Assembly (NCBI GenBank): GCA_017557195.1
Contig: JAFZAL010000166.1
Location: forward strand, 1-36,269
Direction: 5' to 3'
Length of the DNA stretch: 36,269 nucleotides
Source of the DNA: Thermoguttaceae bacterium
GTDB taxonomy: Bacteria; Planctomycetota; Planctomycetia; Pirellulales; Thermoguttaceae
Shown here: piece by piece, positions 33,321-36,269 of the stretch
How positions within the stretch are numbered: position 1 is the stretch's first letter
Layout: each line of letters opens with the position of its first letter
Notes under the pieces: generated by a model
Seen by the model: the letters and a program-made list of their open reading frames with translations, nothing else
Databases searched by the model: none
Told to the model about the DNA's origin: nothing
Made by a program: the position numbers and the translations under genes

Positions 33321-35630
33321 TCACTCTTGTTTTTCGTCAAGCTTTGCGTCCTGCTCTGCTGAATTCTCAGTTGTCTTGTCGTTCTTAACCAGCTTGAACA
33401 TGACAAGCGCCAGCGGCGGGAGCGTAATCTGCATCGACGCCGGGCGCCCTTGACATTCGACCGACGTTGCTTTGACAAACGCCTGACCAACGTTCGACCC
33501 GGAATAATACGAGGAATCTGAGTTGAATATAACCTCGTACGTCCCGGATTTCGGAACGCCGACCCAGAAGTCGTATCGGACAATCGGCGTAAAGTTCGCG
33601 ACAACGACAATAAACTCGCCTGACTTCGATTTTCTAATAAACGACAGCGTACTGGCATCGGAGTTGTTACAGTCAATCCACTCGAACCCTTCCCATTCGA
33701 ATTCGAGTTCATGGAGAGCAGGTTCGTTTTTGTACAGACTGTTTAAGTCGCCCGTCATGCGGACAAGCCCTTGCGGGGAATCGTATTGCAGCTGACCCCA
33801 GTCCAGTTCGTTGTCGAAATCCCATTCCGTCCACTGTCCCAGTTCCGCTCCCATAAAGAGCAGCTTTTTCCCGGGATGCGTCCACTGAAACGCCGTTAAA
33901 AGGCGTAAATTGGCGTACTTTTGCCACATGTCGCCGGGCATTTGGTTAATCAGCGCGCCCTTGCAGTGAACGACTTCATCGTGTGACAACGGGAGAACGA
34001 AGTTCTCGCTGAAAGCGTACATCAAGCTGAACGTCAGATTGTTTTGATGGTACTTTCGATAGACGGGATCGTTGCGGAAATAGCGAAGCGTATCGTTCAT
34101 CCAGCCCATGTTCCATTTCAGAGAGAATCCCAAACCTCCGACGTAAGTTGGACGGCTCACGCCCGGCCAGGCGGTGGATTCCTCGGCGATGGTCAGAACG
34201 CCGGGGTACTGAATCCCGACCTGCTCGTTCATCATTTTGAGGAAGCTGACCGCCGCGAGATTCTCTCGACCGCCGAACTCGTTGGGAACCCAGTCGCCTT
34301 CTTTGCGGCTGTAGTCAAGATAAAGCATCGACGCGACTGCGTCAACGCGCAACCCGTCAATGTGATATTTATCCAGCCAAAACAGTGCGTTGGAAATGAG
34401 GAAGTTGCGGACTTCATATCGGCTGTAGTTGAAAATGTACGTTCCCCAGTCGCGATGTTCGCCTTGACGCGGGTCTTGATGTTCGTACAGAGCCGTGCCG
34501 TCAAAACGAGCCAGGCCGTTGGCGTCTTTGGGGAAATGAGCGGGAACCCAGTCCATAATAACGCCGATCCCGTTTTCGTGACATTTGTCAACCAGATACA
34601 TAAAATCTTCCGGTTTCCCGTATCGCGCCGTCGGACAGAAATACCCGACTATCTGGTATCCCCACGACGCTGTCAGCGGGTGTTCCGCCACCGGCATGAT
34701 TTCAATATGAGTGTATCCCAGCTTTTTGACGTGCGGAATCAAAACGTCTGCAATCTGACGGTAAGAAAGCCAGTGTGTGCCCGTTTCCGGATTAAGACCG
34801 TCTCTGAGCTGATCCGGATTCGGCTTTTTGAACGACCCGAGGTGACATTCGTAGATGGAAATCGGCTTGTGGAGCCAATCCCAATGAGAACGTTCTTCCA
34901 GCCACGGTTTGTCCTGCCATTTGTATGTTGACAAGTCCGCGACTTTAGACGCCGTCTGCGGCGGACATTCACTGGCAAAGGCGTGCGGGTCAAACTTTTC
35001 CACCCAATTCCCGTTCTGGTTGACGGCGAACTTGTACAACGCGCCCGGTTTGAGATTCGGAACGAACAGCTCCCAGTAGCCGGTGGAATCGACGTTTTGC
35101 ATGGGCGACGCGGTCTTGTTCCAGCCGTTGAAGTCGCCAATAACGCTGACCGATCGGGCATTGGGCGCCCAAACCAGAAAATCAACGCCTTCGACGCCCT
35201 TGTTTTTGCAGACGTGAGCTCCGAGCTTGTCGTAGGATTTCCAATGCTGACCTTCGCCCAGTAAATAGCGGTCGTAATCGGTTAGCAGAGAGGGAAACTG
35301 ATACGGGTCTTCTTTTGTCATGACGGAACCTTTCTTGTCAACGACGCGAAATCGATAAACTTTTTTGTTGGAGGGATTGGAAAAATCGGAAATCTTAAAC
35401 TGACGGCACGCCGCCTCAAACAGCCCAGCCGGGTGAACTTTCCGCAGCGGCGCCACGACGTCGCCCTGACTGTCGATCACCCACGCCTGACTCGCTTGCG
35501 GAAGCCAGGCTCTAATATAAATCAACTCCTGATCGTCGCCAGACGAGTGCGGTCCAAGTATGCTGCGCGGAGAACTGCACCGACCGTCTAAAAGCTGACC
35601 AAGCAGTTTAAGGGAAATGTTGCTTTTCAT
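33321..35630 (-). CDS. glgB: 1,4-alpha-glucan branching enzyme
   Basis: A 769-residue GH13 glycogen branching enzyme that transfers alpha-1,4 chains to alpha-1,6 positions in glycogen. It has the two N-terminal beta domains of long GlgB (the second, CBM48-like: FLVWAPNARSVSVIGDFNGW), then the (beta/alpha)8 barrel. Catalytic regions are intact: DWVPAHFP, DGLRVDAVASMLYLDY with the nucleophile Asp, TIAEESTAWPGVSRP with the acid/base Glu, and LSHDEVVH. Conserved C-terminal motifs include GSN and LPPLALVMFKL. A short Lys/Glu-rich tail follows. ATG 35630 best matches the family N-terminus (KLLGQLLDGRCSSPRSILG); in-frame ATGs at 35663 and 35681 would add up to 17 residues. No other glg gene is adjacent. 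Cytoplasmic. Confidence 0.94.
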   Translation of the reverse strand: MKSNISLKLLGQLLDGRCSSPRSILGPHSSGDDQELIYIRAWLPQASQAWVIDSQGDVVAPLRKVHPAGLFEAACRQFKISDFSNPSNKKVYRFRVVDKKGSVMTKEDPYQFPSLLTDYDRYLLGEGQHWKSYDKLGAHVCKNKGVEGVDFLVWAPNARSVSVIGDFNGWNKTASPMQNVDSTGYWELFVPNLKPGALYKFAVNQNGNWVEKFDPHAFASECPPQTASKVADLSTYKWQDKPWLEERSHWDWLHKPISIYECHLGSFKKPNPDQLRDGLNPETGTHWLSYRQIADVLIPHVKKLGYTHIEIMPVAEHPLTASWGYQIVGYFCPTARYGKPEDFMYLVDKCHENGIGVIMDWVPAHFPKDANGLARFDGTALYEHQDPRQGEHRDWGTYIFNYSRYEVRNFLISNALFWLDKYHIDGLRVDAVASMLYLDYSRKEGDWVPNEFGGRENLAAVSFLKMMNEQVGIQYPGVLTIAEESTAWPGVSRPTYVGGLGFSLKWNMGWMNDTLRYFRNDPVYRKYHQNNLTFSLMYAFSENFVLPLSHDEVVHCKGALINQMPGDMWQKYANLRLLTAFQWTHPGKKLLFMGAELGQWTEWDFDNELDWGQLQYDSPQGLVRMTGDLNSLYKNEPALHELEFEWEGFEWIDCNNSDASTLSFIRKSKSGEFIVVVANFTPIVRYDFWVGVPKSGTYEVIFNSDSSYYSGSNVGQAFVKATSVECQGRPASMQITLPPLALVMFKLVKNDKTTENSAEQDAKLDEKQE

Positions 35631-35706
35631 ATTGTTCTGAAAGTTACGTGCGATACGGTACATCTGCCGCAGCCGTAACATTGCTTTATTCTCTGATTAT
35701 TATAAT

Positions 35707-35735
35707 ATTATAACGAAGAACCAAGACTAACGCAA
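35707..35735 (-). promoter_or_regulatory. possible glgB promoter
   Basis: On the minus strand TATAAT (35712-35707) is preceded, 17 bp upstream, by TTGCGT (35735-35730), which matches only half of the -35 consensus. It would give a leader of about 70 nt. Confidence 0.35.
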
Positions 35736-35880
35736 GGGGGGCAGGCGGCGAGGCGCCGCTCCCAGTCCGCGCTGCCGCGCGCCTGCCAAAATCCGCTCCC
35801 GTTGGTCGCTTTGATTATTGTTAAGATTACATTTCTCCCCTCATGACATTTAAAAATAAAAAAAATAAAAACCGCCTCAG
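35731..35880. other. gene-free region upstream of glgB
   Basis: GC-rich (35735-35800, CAGGCGGCGAGGCGCCG) then AT-rich sequence. No credible gene, RNA or long repeat was seen. Confidence 0.4.
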
Positions 35881-35882
35881 TC

Positions 35883-35956
35883 CGGTTCGCGGGCGTGTCG
35901 CCCGCATAGAACCGCATAGTGGTTCAATTTTAATAGCCGTGGGGTTTAACCCACGG
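35883..35956. repeat. REP-like hairpin cluster
   Basis: CGGTTCGCGGGCG (35883-35895) pairs with CGCCCGC and GAACCG (35899-35914, 3-nt bulge). GAACC/GGTTC (35909-35925) is an alternative second hairpin using the same arm. CCGTGGG gtttaa CCCACGG (35937-35956) is a third. The strings GCGGGCG...CGCCCGC and CCGTGGG...CCCACGG look like dispersed extragenic palindromes of REP type. Confidence 0.6.
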
Positions 35957-35993
35957 ACTTAATGAATAACAAAAAAAGAAATCGACAAATACC

Positions 35994-36036
35994 CTTTTTT
36001 CCCTCTCTCACGCCTGGCGTGAGGGAGGGAAAAAAG
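35994..36036. repeat. long perfect palindrome, related in design to 8-60
   Basis: The arms 35994-36012 and 36018-36036 pair over 19 bp (one G-T) with a 5-nt loop; the core is CTCACGCCTGGCGTGAG with outer T6/A6 tracts. It could serve as a bidirectional terminator or belong to the same palindrome family as 8-60. Confidence 0.7.
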
Positions 36037-36116
36037 AGACTGACTCGATTAAAGGAAAGGGCAGAGCAGGGCAGAAAAGATAAATTTGGCAAACCTGGAG
36101 ATTTAAAACAGAAAAA

Positions 36117-36174
36117 GAGAATTGGAAGTCCAGGCTGCGGACGCCTCAAATCCGAGGCTGGAATTCCAATTCTC
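36117..36174. repeat. 20-bp imperfect inverted repeat
   Basis: The arm 36117-36136 (GAGAATTGGAAGTCCAGGCT) pairs with 36155-36174 (AGGCTGGAATTCCAATTCTC) with two mismatches; the loop GCGGACGCCTCAAATCCG can form a further short stem. No gene is present nearby. Confidence 0.6.
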
Positions 36175-36218
36175 AAATATATGGGTTTATCTGTGTAAAC
36201 TAAAAACGTCTTGTTTTC

Positions 36219-36263
36219 ACGTAGCCGAGGCTTCGGATAACCTCGAGAATTTCGCTACACGTA
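36219..36263. other. compound hairpin at the right edge
   Basis: GTAGC (near 36221) pairs with GCTAC (near 36254), and inside it CGAGG with CCTCG. This edge of the window contains no gene that I can support. Confidence 0.3.
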
Positions 36264-36269
36264 GGAAAC

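Noticed and set aside
34044..34931. 295-residue plus-strand open frame
   Set aside because: Antisense to the catalytic region of glgB.
1..36269. tRNA, rRNA or riboswitch genes
   Set aside because: Scanning by eye found no cloverleaf with a GGTTCGAATCC-type T arm and no conserved riboswitch core. A tRNAscan or Rfam search could not be run.

Overview
The window looks like a Planctomycetota chromosome fragment. The evidence is a very large surface protein that begins with the planctomycete-type FEPLENRELL motif (related to the LEPR-xLL signal), a Tat-exported Gfo/Idh/MocA oxidoreductase, a KdsB (so LPS/Kdo is made), exported SH3 and parvulin proteins, and many palindromic and minisatellite-like intergenic repeats. 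Assignment below phylum is not possible from this window; a gut or rumen Pirellulales-like lineage is only a guess.

Left part (1-4700, minus strand): an inositol-monophosphatase family gene lies downstream of a four-gene unit. That unit reads leuC-like, DNA methyltransferase, PmeII-like restriction endonuclease, leuD-like. The LeuC homologue has the full family length but has lost all three [4Fe-4S] cysteines and most catalytic residues. The LeuD homologue has an internal deletion and no Ser-Ser-Arg motif. The restriction-modification pair sits exactly between these two degenerate isopropylmalate-isomerase-like genes.

Middle part (4700-13250): ordinary chromosomal genes on the plus strand: a two-domain parvulin PPIase, proB, a GNAT-SH3-kdsB operon and a Tat-exported oxidoreductase. 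A convergent zinc-ribbon gene on the minus strand is interrupted by one in-frame TAG. Heptamer-type repeats (GGGAATA / GGCAGTA) fill several gaps and create false N-terminal extensions of leuC and proB.

Right part (13430-33250): a 20-kb Rhs/YD-repeat locus. It starts with a 2349-residue Rhs protein (DUF4114-like N-terminus, YD repeats, two near-identical LamG domains, Rhs core, short AT-rich unique C-terminal domain). Three shorter Rhs modules follow, each ending at the same core junction with a different unique C-terminal domain. One of these domains carries HEIAH and is a likely zinc metalloprotease. Each of the four C-terminal domains is followed directly by an unrelated gene whose product is exported or membrane-embedded. 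Two modules are preceded by a ~371-bp repeat carrying a near-consensus promoter and a start codon; a third repeat copy ends the array without a module. The fourth module has no start or promoter and is 5'-truncated, but is highly similar to the main gene. This fits a polymorphic-toxin-like main gene plus orphan Rhs-CT/partner cassettes, with partners that would act outside the cytoplasm. Toxicity and immunity are inferences.

Right edge (33321-36269): glgB on the minus strand, then a gene-free region with several strong palindromes, one of which matches in design the palindrome at the left edge.
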